From positions 1 through 29,987 of the IMG/VR virus record IMGVR_UViG_3300048021_000343: 29,987 nucleotides of DNA; one strand, 5' to 3'. This DNA comes from a virus. The translations under genes and the position numbers were made by a program. Shown here in pieces: positions 7,949 to 13,582 of this stretch. Position 1 is the first letter of the stretch; each line of letters begins with the position of its first letter. The notes beneath the pieces are model-generated. The model was not told the origin of the DNA. It saw nothing but the letters and a program-made list of their open reading frames with translations, and made no database searches.

Positions 7949-8229
7949 TATCTTTTCCCCTCAAGATGTTTAATACGTTTTTCAAGCTCATCTATTTTAG
8001 ATGTTATTTTTGGATATTTTACACGCCAAGCATCTGGATCATCTTGTAACCATGTCCAGCCCCAACGTACTGCTAGGTATTCTAATGTAGCATCAAACTT
8101 TTGTACTGCCCATGTTGCCATTCTTGTATCTTTAAACCAGAATAAAAATCCAGCGCCAAATACTGATCCAGCTAATGCTGTATAAATCCATAAGCGATTG
8201 CTCGCCATTTGTTCAATCATTTCCCACAT
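7948..8229 (-). CDS. Small membrane-anchored protein with C-terminal coiled coil, 93 aa
   Basis: A membrane segment at about 13-32 (LWIYTALAGSVFGAGFLFWF) is followed by a Trp-rich amphipathic stretch (WAVQKF, WGWTWLQDDPDAW) and a charged C-terminal helix (KIDELEKRIKHLEGKR) with coiled-coil spacing. The start has a GAGGG ribosome site five bases away and lies 27 bases below an exact T4 late box (TATAAATA), so late expression is expected. Genes of this layout in phages often act at the envelope (holin, antiholin or superinfection exclusion), but no family is recognised here. Confidence 0.72.
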   Translation of the reverse strand: MWEMIEQMASNRLWIYTALAGSVFGAGFLFWFKDTRMATWAVQKFDATLEYLAVRWGWTWLQDDPDAWRVKYPKITSKIDELEKRIKHLEGKR

Positions 8230-8256
8230 AGTAACCCTCTGTTAATTAACTATGTG

Positions 8257-8264
8257 TATTTATA
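8257..8264 (-). promoter_or_regulatory. T4-type late promoter box TATAAATA
   Basis: The minus strand reads TATAAATA, identical to the T4 late promoter consensus. It ends 27 bases before the ATG of the 93-residue gene and overlaps the stop codon region of the 53-residue gene upstream. Confidence 0.75.
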
Positions 8265-8421
8265 TTATAATTGACGCTAATAGTAGCAAAGATGCTATAG
8301 TACCTAGGAACACAAGCATTACACCTGCGGCAAATACTATAATAGTTAGTGGAGTAACTTTTACGTCTTCTATACTACCAACGCCAATTACGGTCTTGAG
8401 TATAGCTTTAAAAAATGCCAT
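8260..8421 (-). CDS. Tiny membrane protein, 53 aa
   Basis: A 53-residue protein. Residues 1-24 form a polar and amphipathic lead (MAFFKAILKTVIGVGS), and residues 25-53 are almost wholly hydrophobic (PLTIIVFAAGVMLVFLG then SLLLLASIII), enough for one long or two tight membrane passes. The start overlaps the 3' end of the 55-residue gene by 14 bases, which supports a real, coupled gene. Function unknown; a small holin or antiholin-like role is only inferred from size and neighbourhood. Confidence 0.6.
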   Translation of the reverse strand: MAFFKAILKTVIGVGSIEDVKVTPLTIIVFAAGVMLVFLGTIASLLLLASIII

Positions 8422-8575
8422 TGTTTACGGCCATTACACCAAACATTAGGCCCATGGCCATAAGTTGTATAATAGTTGGTATGACTACAAACATTACTAA
8501 TGGATCAAAGTCCATTTTCATCCAGTAGTCAGTTTCGTGCCATTCTTTTACTTCTTGGGGTGTTGCGTCTCTCAT
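8408..8575 (-). CDS. Tiny membrane protein, 55 aa
   Basis: The start is placed at the ATG at 8575 (MRDATPQEVKEWHE), which overlaps the upstream gene's stop by one base (TAATG); the longer frame to 8668 would run through that gene. A polar N-terminus of about 24 residues precedes a hydrophobic stretch (PLVMFVVIPTIIQLMAMGLM, continuing to residue 50). It is one of four very small membrane proteins in a row, all in the late direction. No family recognised. Confidence 0.62.
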   Translation of the reverse strand: MRDATPQEVKEWHETDYWMKMDFDPLVMFVVIPTIIQLMAMGLMFGVMAVNNGIF

Positions 8576-8709
8576 TAGTATCTCGTTGATGCAACCATTA
8601 TAAAAAATGGTAAAGCAATCGGAAATGAAACTAATAACAAGCCTTCTACAATGTTGCAGAATTTGCAAACCCGCTCGTCTTGTTTTAATTTTAAAATCAT
8701 CTGTGTCAT
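8575..8709 (-). CDS. Tiny membrane protein with CxxC motif, 44 aa
   Basis: A 44-residue frame from the ATG at 8709. It has a basic, polar head with a CKFC pair (15-18), then one hydrophobic segment (VEGLLLVSFPIALPFFIMVA). Its stop is the TAA that overlaps the next gene's ATG, the junction pattern used throughout the window, which is the main support that it is real. Function unknown; the two cysteines could bind a metal or form a disulfide. Confidence 0.55.
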   Translation of the reverse strand: MTQMILKLKQDERVCKFCNIVEGLLLVSFPIALPFFIMVASTRY

Positions 8710-8719
8710 GTGTTTTCTC

Positions 8720-8830
8720 TTAATGTGTGTATGTGTTTACTCCCAACAAAGACAATACAAAGATCGCCACGAGTGCGCCCATTTCGAGTTTATCTCGAAT
8801 CGAATCTATGTCAATTCTTGGAGGTTTCAT
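8720..8830 (-). CDS. Tiny membrane protein, 36 aa
   Basis: A 36-residue frame from the ATG at 8830: a charged head (MKPPRIDIDSIRDKLE) and one hydrophobic segment (MGALVAIFVLSLLGVN). It is the first gene below the GATAAATA box at 8875-8882 and an inverted repeat at 8849-8868, and ends 10 bases before the next ATG. The ribosome site is weak. The clean promoter-leader-gene arrangement supports it; function unknown. Confidence 0.52.
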   Translation of the reverse strand: MKPPRIDIDSIRDKLEMGALVAIFVLSLLGVNTYTH

Positions 8831-8848
8831 TCAAGTTTTATAATAATA

Positions 8849-8868
8849 ACTTATAAACCTTTATAAGT
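8849..8868. repeat. Perfect 9-bp inverted repeat in the leader of the tiny-protein cluster
   Basis: Arms ACTTATAAA and TTTATAAGT are separated by CC. The repeat lies between a late promoter box and the first ATG, so the mRNA would start with or just before this hairpin. It could protect the 5' end or bind a regulator. Confidence 0.6.
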
Positions 8869-8874
8869 CAACCA

Positions 8875-8882
8875 TATTTATC
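8875..8882 (-). promoter_or_regulatory. Late promoter box GATAAATA for the tiny membrane protein cluster
   Basis: The minus strand reads GATAAATA followed by T, matching the box found before six other genes here. It lies 45 bases above the ATG at 8830, farther than the other boxes, leaving room for a hairpin leader. It also follows directly on the terminator-like hairpin of the lysis unit, so a new transcript would begin here. Confidence 0.6.
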
Positions 8883-8891
8883 TAAATGAAT

Positions 8892-8915
8892 AAAAAAGGT
8901 GTTACTTTCGGTAAC
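8892..8915 (-). terminator. Terminator-like hairpin at the end of the lysis unit
   Basis: The minus strand shows GTTAC-CGAAA-GTAAC (8915-8901) followed by ACC and six T. The five-pair stem is short, but the T run and position just after the 33-residue frame and just before a new late promoter fit an intrinsic terminator. The stop codon of the 33-residue frame lies in the hairpin. Confidence 0.5.
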
Positions 8916-9003
8916 GGGGATAATTTTTTTGAAATTTATTTGCTTTGCGTTGGAACGATCGTTCTAACAGACGGCCTAGTAGATCACTAAGCCAATCCAT
9001 CAT
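8902..9003 (-). CDS. Possible 33-aa basic peptide at the end of the lysis unit
   Basis: A short frame from ATG at 9003 (MMDWLSDLLGRLLERSF, then a Lys/Arg/Gln-rich tail). The first half would be an amphipathic helix and the tail is strongly basic. Its ATG overlaps the stop of the preceding 63-residue gene (TGATG), and its stop coincides with the terminator-like hairpin, so it fills the end of the unit exactly. It resembles a membrane-active peptide in composition, but nothing proves expression. Confidence 0.4.
   Translation of the reverse strand: MMDWLSDLLGRLLERSFQRKANKFQKNYPRYRK
8953..8964. repeat. Perfect 12-bp palindrome GAACGATCGTTC
   Basis: A self-complementary 12-mer; two further flanking positions on each side (TT and AA) also pair across one mismatch. 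It lies inside the 33-residue frame. It could be a dimeric protein binding site or chance within coding sequence. Confidence 0.4.
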
Positions 9004-9191
9004 ACTATGTGATCCTGGCGTGATTGTTTTGCTGTACGTACTTCGCCACTTAGTGGACTTGTAAAAGGAACTTCAGCAAGTCCTTTAGTTCCTTCTTTAC
9101 CAAATAGTAAATCGTAGATGAACCAGGTTATGCCAGATAAAAAAAGTGCGGCAATTAATGCGGCTGAAATAATAATAACGTAGTTTAGCAT
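9000..9191 (-). CDS. Small single-pass membrane protein, 63 aa, in lysis region (holin candidate)
   Basis: One strong membrane segment at about 4-27 (YVIIISAALIAALFLSGITW and onward) with a very short N-terminal side is followed by a 36-residue polar tail (SPLSGEVRTAKQSRQDHIV). Start and stop both overlap neighbours by one to four bases. The gene lies downstream of endolysin and spanin-like genes, and no other obvious holin is in that unit, so it is a candidate holin or pinholin. Single-pass proteins of this size also occur as unrelated membrane factors, so this stays tentative. Confidence 0.6.
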   Translation of the reverse strand: MLNYVIIISAALIAALFLSGITWFIYDLLFGKEGTKGLAEVPFTSPLSGEVRTAKQSRQDHIV

Positions 9192-9373
9192 TATAAGCCT
9201 CTACGTGTTAATTCTTTCTTTACTTTAACTTTGTGCTTGGGACGTGAGTTATGATTTTCTAAAAATTCTTGTAACTCAGCTGTTGGTGTACTTTTAATAT
9301 AAAAGTGTGTTGTAATGTATTTGCCAGAGTTTTTATCTCTTACCTTCTGGCTAGGCCTAAATTTAATTGGCAT
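9191..9373 (-). CDS. Small basic conserved phage protein, 60 aa
   Basis: The ATG at 9373 (MPIKFRPSQKVRDK) overlaps the lipoprotein gene by 11 bases; the longer frame to 9424 adds only a poorly initiated Lys-rich stretch lying inside that gene. The 60-residue product is highly basic, with a likely strand section (KYITTHFYIKS) followed by a helix (TAELQEFLENH) and a basic tail (KHKVKVKKELTRRGL). It looks nucleic-acid binding or ribosome associated, which is inference from composition. No family named. Confidence 0.65.
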   Translation of the reverse strand: MPIKFRPSQKVRDKNSGKYITTHFYIKSTPTAELQEFLENHNSRPKHKVKVKKELTRRGL

Positions 9374-9755
9374 TTTCCTTTCCTGTTTCTTCTTTTGGTT
9401 CATAATATTCACGATACTGTTCAAGTGTTAAACCTTGTTGTATCATGTAAGCACGTATCTGTGCAAAGTTCTTAGATAACAACTCATAGTCATCATCACT
9501 TAAACCAAACAGTACAGGGTCTTTGCCTTGCTCTTGCATTTTAGCAAATACTTCTTGTGCGTTTTCGCTAGTAATGATAGTCCATCTAAGTTCTTCTAGT
9601 TTAGGTGTGTCAGGATTGGGTAGATTTAAAGGTGCTCTTTCTACTTCAGTAGCAAACACATCTAACTTTTGTACCGTACTACAACTAGTAAGGAACGTAG
9701 TTAGGGTTAGCAATGCTAGGACACTCAGAATTGATCTGTGATTTCTTAGTTGCAT
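9363..9755 (-). CDS. Lipoprotein, o-spanin (Rz1)-like
   Basis: A 130-residue protein with a lipoprotein signal peptide: basic start (MQLRNHR), hydrophobic core and lipobox LTSC with the lipidated Cys at 25. The mature part is soluble and partly helical (YELLSKNFAQIRAYMIQQGL). The gene overlaps the 3' end of the upstream membrane-anchored coiled-coil gene by 71 bases in another frame, the classic arrangement of Rz/Rz1 spanin pairs that fuse inner and outer membranes at lysis. The endolysin is two genes upstream. It is longer than typical Rz1, so the spanin assignment rests on lipobox plus context. A GGAG site lies 10 bases from the ATG. Confidence 0.72.
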   Translation of the reverse strand: MQLRNHRSILSVLALLTLTTFLTSCSTVQKLDVFATEVERAPLNLPNPDTPKLEELRWTIITSENAQEVFAKMQEQGKDPVLFGLSDDDYELLSKNFAQIRAYMIQQGLTLEQYREYYEPKEETGKENAN

Positions 9756-10170
9756 TAATCTCTTTCTCCGTTAGCGGCGCACCCATTGCAATTTCTACAC
9801 ATCTCATTGCTTTTTTGGTAGCACCATTAATAACACGTTCAACTGAGCTACTACGCTCAACAGCAAGTTTACCTATATCACGTACTTTACCTGCACCGTT
9901 GATTTTATTAAAGCGTTCATCTAGTGCTTTAAACTCGTTTGATAAAACTTTGTTTTGTGCTTGTAGTTTTTCGTTAGCGGCTAGTATTGATTTAAAATCA
10001 TTAGCCTGCTGTGCAATTACAGCCTTCTGTCCATCAATGGACGCTTCTAGTAATATATTATTTGCTTTAGCTGTTTCTAAGTCTGCTTTAACATTTTTGT
10101 AATGTAGAAAGCCGCCGCCTGCTGTAGCAAGGGCAACGACTATCATAGCAATTTTAATTGAACTAAACAT
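9685..10170 (-). CDS. Inner-membrane coiled-coil protein, i-spanin (Rz)-like
   Basis: A 161-residue protein with one N-terminal membrane anchor (about 6-22, IKIAMIVVALATAGGGF) and then a long helical coiled-coil region (about 28-90, with ADLETAKANN, LLEASIDGQK and LAANEKLQAQ), as in Rz-type i-spanins. The C-terminal part has two cysteines (RCVEIAMG, SECPS). It directly follows the endolysin (8 bases between stop and start) and its 3' end overlaps the lipoprotein gene. Together they form an endolysin, i-spanin, o-spanin order typical of Gram-negative phage lysis cassettes. Confidence 0.75.
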   Translation of the reverse strand: MFSSIKIAMIVVALATAGGGFLHYKNVKADLETAKANNILLEASIDGQKAVIAQQANDFKSILAANEKLQAQNKVLSNEFKALDERFNKINGAGKVRDIGKLAVERSSSVERVINGATKKAMRCVEIAMGAPLTEKEINATKKSQINSECPSIANPNYVPY

Positions 10171-10178
10171 AATTGTAA

Positions 10179-11045
10179 TTAGCCTAGTAACTCTCCGAGT
10201 GTAGCAGGTCCGGCTATTCCGTCTGCTGTTAAGCCTTTACTTGCTTGCCACTCTTTTAATTTGCGTTCTGTACCTGGACCAAAAATTCCATCTGCGCCAA
10301 TGCCTAATGCTTCTTGCATCATTTGTACACCTTCGCCTCTGCAACCTTTGCGTAGTACTCCAATATCATCGATATCAAAATCATCATCACCTGCATCGTC
10401 TGCAAGTGTTACTGGGCTACCAAATACTTCCATTGCTTTTGTATAACGCTTCTGACGTGACTCAAGTCCGATGTTACCACCGTTAATTTTCTTAGTCATT
10501 TTTACAACGTCATCTGTGTCTGCAATAGAATTTAAATTATTTGCGTCCCAGAACCAACATGCTGATTCAACAGCACCCTTTTCAGTAGCAACATATTCAG
10601 CCGCTTGTTCTGCTGTCATGTCTACTGTTGCGCCAAAACGTGTATAGTTTTCACGTCCTGTTAATTGCTTTAGTCCACGTCCTCTAAATAACCAACCGTC
10701 ACCTTCGTTAACGTTGCCCATTTTATATTTACGAAACTCGTCTTGATAAACATAGTTAGCAATCATCTCTGGGTTACGTGCATATTCTGCCGCATTACGT
10801 TTTGGTGCTGGACCAAAGTATCTGCCAAAGACTGCGTTAAGTGCTTTTTCACTATAGTTTAAATTTTCTTGTAAACTACGGAAGTTGTTAGATTCATGTG
10901 CGCACTGACTAATAAAGTGTGCGGCACGTCTTACTGTGTTAATACCATACTTAGGCATAATTGCTACAAGAGCTTCATGCCATCCGTCAACGTTATCGTT
11001 CCCTGGAATTAATTGTGCCAGGTGTTCTTTTTGTAGTTCAAACAT
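10179..11045 (-). CDS. Endolysin: GH19 chitinase/lysozyme-type catalytic domain with C-terminal peptidoglycan-binding domain
   Basis: A 288-residue cell-wall hydrolase. Residues 1-210 match the glycoside hydrolase 19 type used by many phage endolysins: the helix with CAHESNNF carries the likely catalytic Glu51, and GWLFRGRGLKQLTGRENY (about 117-134) is the characteristic substrate-groove motif. After an acidic linker (DDAGDDDFDIDD), residues 228-288 form a peptidoglycan_binding_1 domain (GVLRKGCRGEGV, GADGIFGPGTERKLKEWQ, GLTADGIAGPATLGELL). There is no signal peptide, so release needs a holin. It is followed at once by the spanin-like pair. AAGGA precedes the ATG at a proper distance. Confidence 0.92.
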   Translation of the reverse strand: MFELQKEHLAQLIPGNDNVDGWHEALVAIMPKYGINTVRRAAHFISQCAHESNNFRSLQENLNYSEKALNAVFGRYFGPAPKRNAAEYARNPEMIANYVYQDEFRKYKMGNVNEGDGWLFRGRGLKQLTGRENYTRFGATVDMTAEQAAEYVATEKGAVESACWFWDANNLNSIADTDDVVKMTKKINGGNIGLESRQKRYTKAMEVFGSPVTLADDAGDDDFDIDDIGVLRKGCRGEGVQMMQEALGIGADGIFGPGTERKLKEWQASKGLTADGIAGPATLGELLG

Positions 11046-11046
11046 T

Positions 11047-11763
11047 TTAGATCCTTTTTAAAACGAGACCCTTATCTTTATTCTCAAAGACAAGTTTGTC
11101 TCCATACTTACTTATGTTGTAGTCACCAATATACTTGGTCAAAAAGAGTATTTCAGGATAGCTCTCCATTATGTCGAATTTGCCATCAATGTTATCTTTT
11201 ATATTTACTACATCACCGAAATCAATAAATTCAAAGAATAACGGATCTGAATATTTCTTTGATATACTTAACTTAGTTTCTTTAAGTTCTACTTCGTCTA
11301 AAAAGCTCTTATTAAAGAACTCTTTATAATTACTCATTCTTGCTTCTTCAACTTTAATACCATAGTTGTCTGGGTCATTTGGTATAAGTTCTTCTAATGC
11401 TTCTTGTGTTACATCATTTGAACGCCAGTTTTTATAGTATCTAAATTTAAAGTCGTCCATTTCAGCAAGACTCTTAACACCATCTATTAGTTCCATGATG
11501 TTATTGTGTACTTCTTTATCTCTAGCAAGTTCAACAAACACTTTATATGTGCCGTCACGTTGTTCGCCTGATGTTGCATCTGCGTCTAGTATAAATCCGT
11601 AACCTCTTTCTAAGAAAGCCATTAAGTCATCTGCCGCGGCTTTTTCTTTAAGACTAAAGCTCATTGTTACAATGTCTTTATCTTCACCCATTTTGCTTGC
11701 AAAAGAGTCAACTTCAAATGTATGATCTAATGTGTCTCTAAGATCGCCTGCTTTTAATCCCAT
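11047..11763 (-). CDS. Conserved phage protein, 238 aa, unknown function
   Basis: A 238-residue soluble protein beginning MGLKAGDLRDTLDHTFEVDS. The first half looks like an alpha/beta domain (DIVTMSFSLKEKAAADDLMA, YKVFVELARDKEVHNNIMEL), and the second half has several strand and helix pairs ending KGLVLKRI. Its start overlaps the stop of the upstream 177-residue gene by one base, and its stop is one base from the endolysin start. No motif identifies a function. Late expression is expected from the promoter at 12325-12332. Confidence 0.7.
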   Translation of the reverse strand: MGLKAGDLRDTLDHTFEVDSFASKMGEDKDIVTMSFSLKEKAAADDLMAFLERGYGFILDADATSGEQRDGTYKVFVELARDKEVHNNIMELIDGVKSLAEMDDFKFRYYKNWRSNDVTQEALEELIPNDPDNYGIKVEEARMSNYKEFFNKSFLDEVELKETKLSISKKYSDPLFFEFIDFGDVVNIKDNIDGKFDIMESYPEILFLTKYIGDYNISKYGDKLVFENKDKGLVLKRI

Positions 11764-12296
11764 TATACTGTCGCCTCTACTTCAGGTGCTGGAGCCGCCG
11801 CTACTGCCGCGTCTGCTGGTTGTTCTTCTGCTTGTGCTTGTGGTGCCGCATCGTTAGCAGGTTGTTCTGCATATGATTCTGTATCCATTTGTCCTACTAT
11901 ATCTATAATAAGTTTCTTAGGCATTTGAATCTCTACTATCCAAATTGGTTTACGATCAAGTTTACCTTTTTTACTACCAGGACGTATATCATCAGGGTTA
12001 GTAATTTTTCTAGGAACTAGTATTGTATCTTTCTTAAAGCGTACTTTACAATCATAATCTAGTAAACGCTTGCCTCCCATAGGATCAGGCATATTTTCCT
12101 TTTCCCACATAAAGCCACAGGTTACCCAATGTCTATCAATTTGTGGACCCATAGCAAGTTCGCCATCTTCCCAGTTCTTATAAACGTAAAGATCAAGTTC
12201 GTCTAGGACTTTTTCAAAGTCTTTTAATACATTAAATGCTGTATTGCTATCATAGATAGATTCAACATTTTTAATAATATTCATTATATCTTGCAT
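11763..12296 (-). CDS. Conserved phage protein with Ala/Pro/Glu-rich C-terminal tail, 177 aa
   Basis: Residues 1-135 form a folded domain with conserved-looking Trp, Tyr and Asp positions (YVYKNWEDGELAMGPQ, HWVTCGFMWEKENMPDPM). Residues 140-177 are low complexity, rich in Ala, Gln, Pro and Glu, as in flexible tails. It is the first gene of the leftward late unit that continues into the 238-residue protein and the lysis cassette. A GATAAATA box lies 29 bases upstream and a GGAAG site 8 bases before the ATG. A virion role is plausible, but I recognise no named family. Confidence 0.7.
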   Translation of the reverse strand: MQDIMNIIKNVESIYDSNTAFNVLKDFEKVLDELDLYVYKNWEDGELAMGPQIDRHWVTCGFMWEKENMPDPMGGKRLLDYDCKVRFKKDTILVPRKITNPDDIRPGSKKGKLDRKPIWIVEIQMPKKLIIDIVGQMDTESYAEQPANDAAPQAQAEEQPADAAVAAAPAPEVEATV

Positions 12297-12324
12297 GAGT
12301 TTGCTTCCAATATTCTTATATACT

Positions 12325-12332
12325 TATTTATC
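12325..12332 (-). promoter_or_regulatory. Late promoter box GATAAATA for the 12296-to-lysis unit
   Basis: The minus strand reads GGATAAATAAG, 29 bases above the ATG at 12296. It faces away from the phoH promoter region, so this 155-base intergenic stretch is a divergent control region. Confidence 0.7.
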
Positions 12333-12358
12333 CGCATAAGTTAGTTAACATATATTTT

Positions 12359-12364
12359 TATAAT
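12359..12364 (+). promoter_or_regulatory. Candidate -10 box of the phoH promoter
   Basis: A perfect TATAAT on the plus strand, about 88 bases before the phoH ATG. No good -35 hexamer lies 16-18 bases upstream, so it may need an activator or be chance in AT-rich DNA. Confidence 0.4.
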
Positions 12365-12368
12365 GAGT

Positions 12369-12447
12369 CTACGGAGGTAAATACTTTTGTAGGAGATATA
12401 GCCTACGGGTAAACATTTCCTGCTCCAGTTATCCATATAGGAGGACA
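12369..12447 (+). promoter_or_regulatory. Structured leader of phoH with a near-repeat and ribosome site
   Basis: The leader contains two similar segments, CTACGGAGGTAAATA (12369-12383) and CTACGGGTAAACA (12403-12415), and a small stem GTAGG/CCTAC (12389-12393 with 12402-12406). The ribosome site TAGGAGGA (12438-12445) can pair weakly with CTCC at 12424-12427. It may control translation; evidence is only the sequence pattern. Confidence 0.35.
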
Positions 12448-12451
12448 ATTA

Positions 12452-13177
12452 ATGGGTGCAAAGAGAAAAGCTCGTGATAAACGGGTCGCAAACGGTAACA
12501 GCAATGTTATCGAATTCAATACTTTTAACAAGAAAACATCAGTACAACTTATTCCAAGAAATAAACATCAAGAAACATATATCCTAAAATTGCTAGATAC
12601 GACCAAATCAATAGTTTTTGCTATTGGTCCTGCTGGCACGGGTAAAACTATGTTAGCAGTCCAAACGGCTGTGAAGAAGTTTAAAGAAGGTAATATTGAT
12701 AAGATCATTGTAACAAGACCAGCAGTATCGGTCGACGAAGATCTGGGGTTTTTACCAGGTACGCTAGAACAAAAAATGGCGCCTTGGACAAGACCTATAT
12801 TTGATGTGTTAAGAGAATATTTTGATGCAAAACAAATTGAAGGCATGATTGAAGAAGGCATAATTGAGATTGCTCCACTAGCATTTATGCGTGGTAGAAC
12901 TTTCAAAGACGCATATATTATTGCAGATGAAATGCAAAACGCAACCCCTAACCAGATGAAAATGTTATTAACAAGGCTAGGAGATAACTCAGAGATGGTC
13001 GTTACTGGTGACTTAGCTCAAGCAGATCGTAAAGTAGATAACGGTTTGATTGACTTTATTCACCAATTTGAATCACACGGTCAAAACAAGCACCTGGACG
13101 TAGTCCGTTTCGAACAAGGAGACATTGAAAGGCATGAGGCTGTAAAAGAAGTTTTATCGGTCTATGGCGACGAATAG
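12452..13177 (+). CDS. phoH: PhoH-like ATPase
   Basis: A 241-residue P-loop ATPase of the PhoH family, common in marine phages. Walker A is GPAGTGKT (59-66) and Walker B is IIADEMQN (156-163), with family motifs VTRPAVSVDEDLGFLPG (about 87-103) and VTGDLAQADR (184-193). PhoH proteins are linked to the phosphate-starvation regulon in E. coli and to RNA metabolism elsewhere; the phage function is unsettled. It has a basic N-terminus (AKRKARDKRV). A strong AGGAGG site lies 6 bases before the ATG. It is the only plus-strand gene in the window and converges on the sufE end. Confidence 0.92.
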   Translation: MGAKRKARDKRVANGNSNVIEFNTFNKKTSVQLIPRNKHQETYILKLLDTTKSIVFAIGPAGTGKTMLAVQTAVKKFKEGNIDKIIVTRPAVSVDEDLGFLPGTLEQKMAPWTRPIFDVLREYFDAKQIEGMIEEGIIEIAPLAFMRGRTFKDAYIIADEMQNATPNQMKMLLTRLGDNSEMVVTGDLAQADRKVDNGLIDFIHQFESHGQNKHLDVVRFEQGDIERHEAVKEVLSVYGDE

Positions 13178-13184
13178 AATTTTA

Positions 13185-13204
13185 GGGGAGGCTTAGGCTT
13201 CCCC
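13185..13204. terminator. Hairpin between convergent phoH and sufE
   Basis: GGGGAGGC-TTAG-GCTTCCCC forms an 8-pair stem with one G-U pair and a 4-base loop. It sits seven bases after the phoH stop, and the sufE stop codon lies in the loop. Neither side has a strong T run, so it is a weak bidirectional terminator candidate or an mRNA end protector. Confidence 0.5.
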
Positions 13205-13582
13205 GGTTTCCAAGACTTTCATTGTATTAATTAAGTTATTAACACCATTCTGTCTACCCATACTTAGCAACGGTGCTAAACCTATATCGGTAAGTGTGTT
13301 TATACTGAACGACTGACGTTGTGTGTTAGTTGCTTGATTGTACCAATCACAAATCATACCTGCTAGTCCTTTTACAATAGCACTATCTGCTTGACATGTA
13401 AATTGACTGTTAGAATACTTAACCCATAAAGAACTTGTACAACCTTTTATAAGATCGTTACTATTCCTTTCGAATTCTTGTACGCTAGATGCAGTAGTTC
13501 CGTATTCCATAATGAACTCGTACTTGTCCATTGCTTCCTCTAGTTCAAAGAGGTCTTCATACAAATTTTGAAATTCGAGCAT
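13193..13582 (-). CDS. sufE: SufE-like sulfur acceptor
   Basis: A 129-residue SufE-family protein, which takes persulfide sulfur from the SufS cysteine desulfurase and passes it to the SufB scaffold. The acceptor-cysteine loop is LIKGCTSSLWV, with Cys48 matching Cys51 of E. coli SufE (GCQS motif). The C-terminal helix region LAPLLSMGRQNGVNNLI matches the family pattern. Length is close to the usual 138 residues. The start overlaps the sufS 3' end by 26 bases, the longest overlap in the cluster; MDKYEFIM at residue 18 is a less likely alternative. It is the last gene of the 16-gene unit. Confidence 0.87.
   Translation of the reverse strand: MLEFQNLYEDLFELEEAMDKYEFIMEYGTTASSVQEFERNSNDLIKGCTSSLWVKYSNSQFTCQADSAIVKGLAGMICDWYNQATNTQRQSFSINTLTDIGLAPLLSMGRQNGVNNLINTMKVLETGEA

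Noticed and set aside
9713-10102. Plus-strand open frame of 129 codons opposite the spanin-like gene
   Set aside because: It is antisense to a gene with clear anchor and coiled coil, and its composition reflects that gene read backwards.
12297-12310. MotA-like box (TTTGCTTCC) for a middle promoter of phoH
   Set aside because: It lies about 50 bases above the TATAAT, too far for a T4 middle promoter, and is on the border of the leftward gene.
12364-12381. Five-codon leader peptide (ATGAGTCTACGGAGGTAA) before phoH
   Set aside because: It has no ribosome site and begins within the candidate -10 box, so it is unlikely to be translated.
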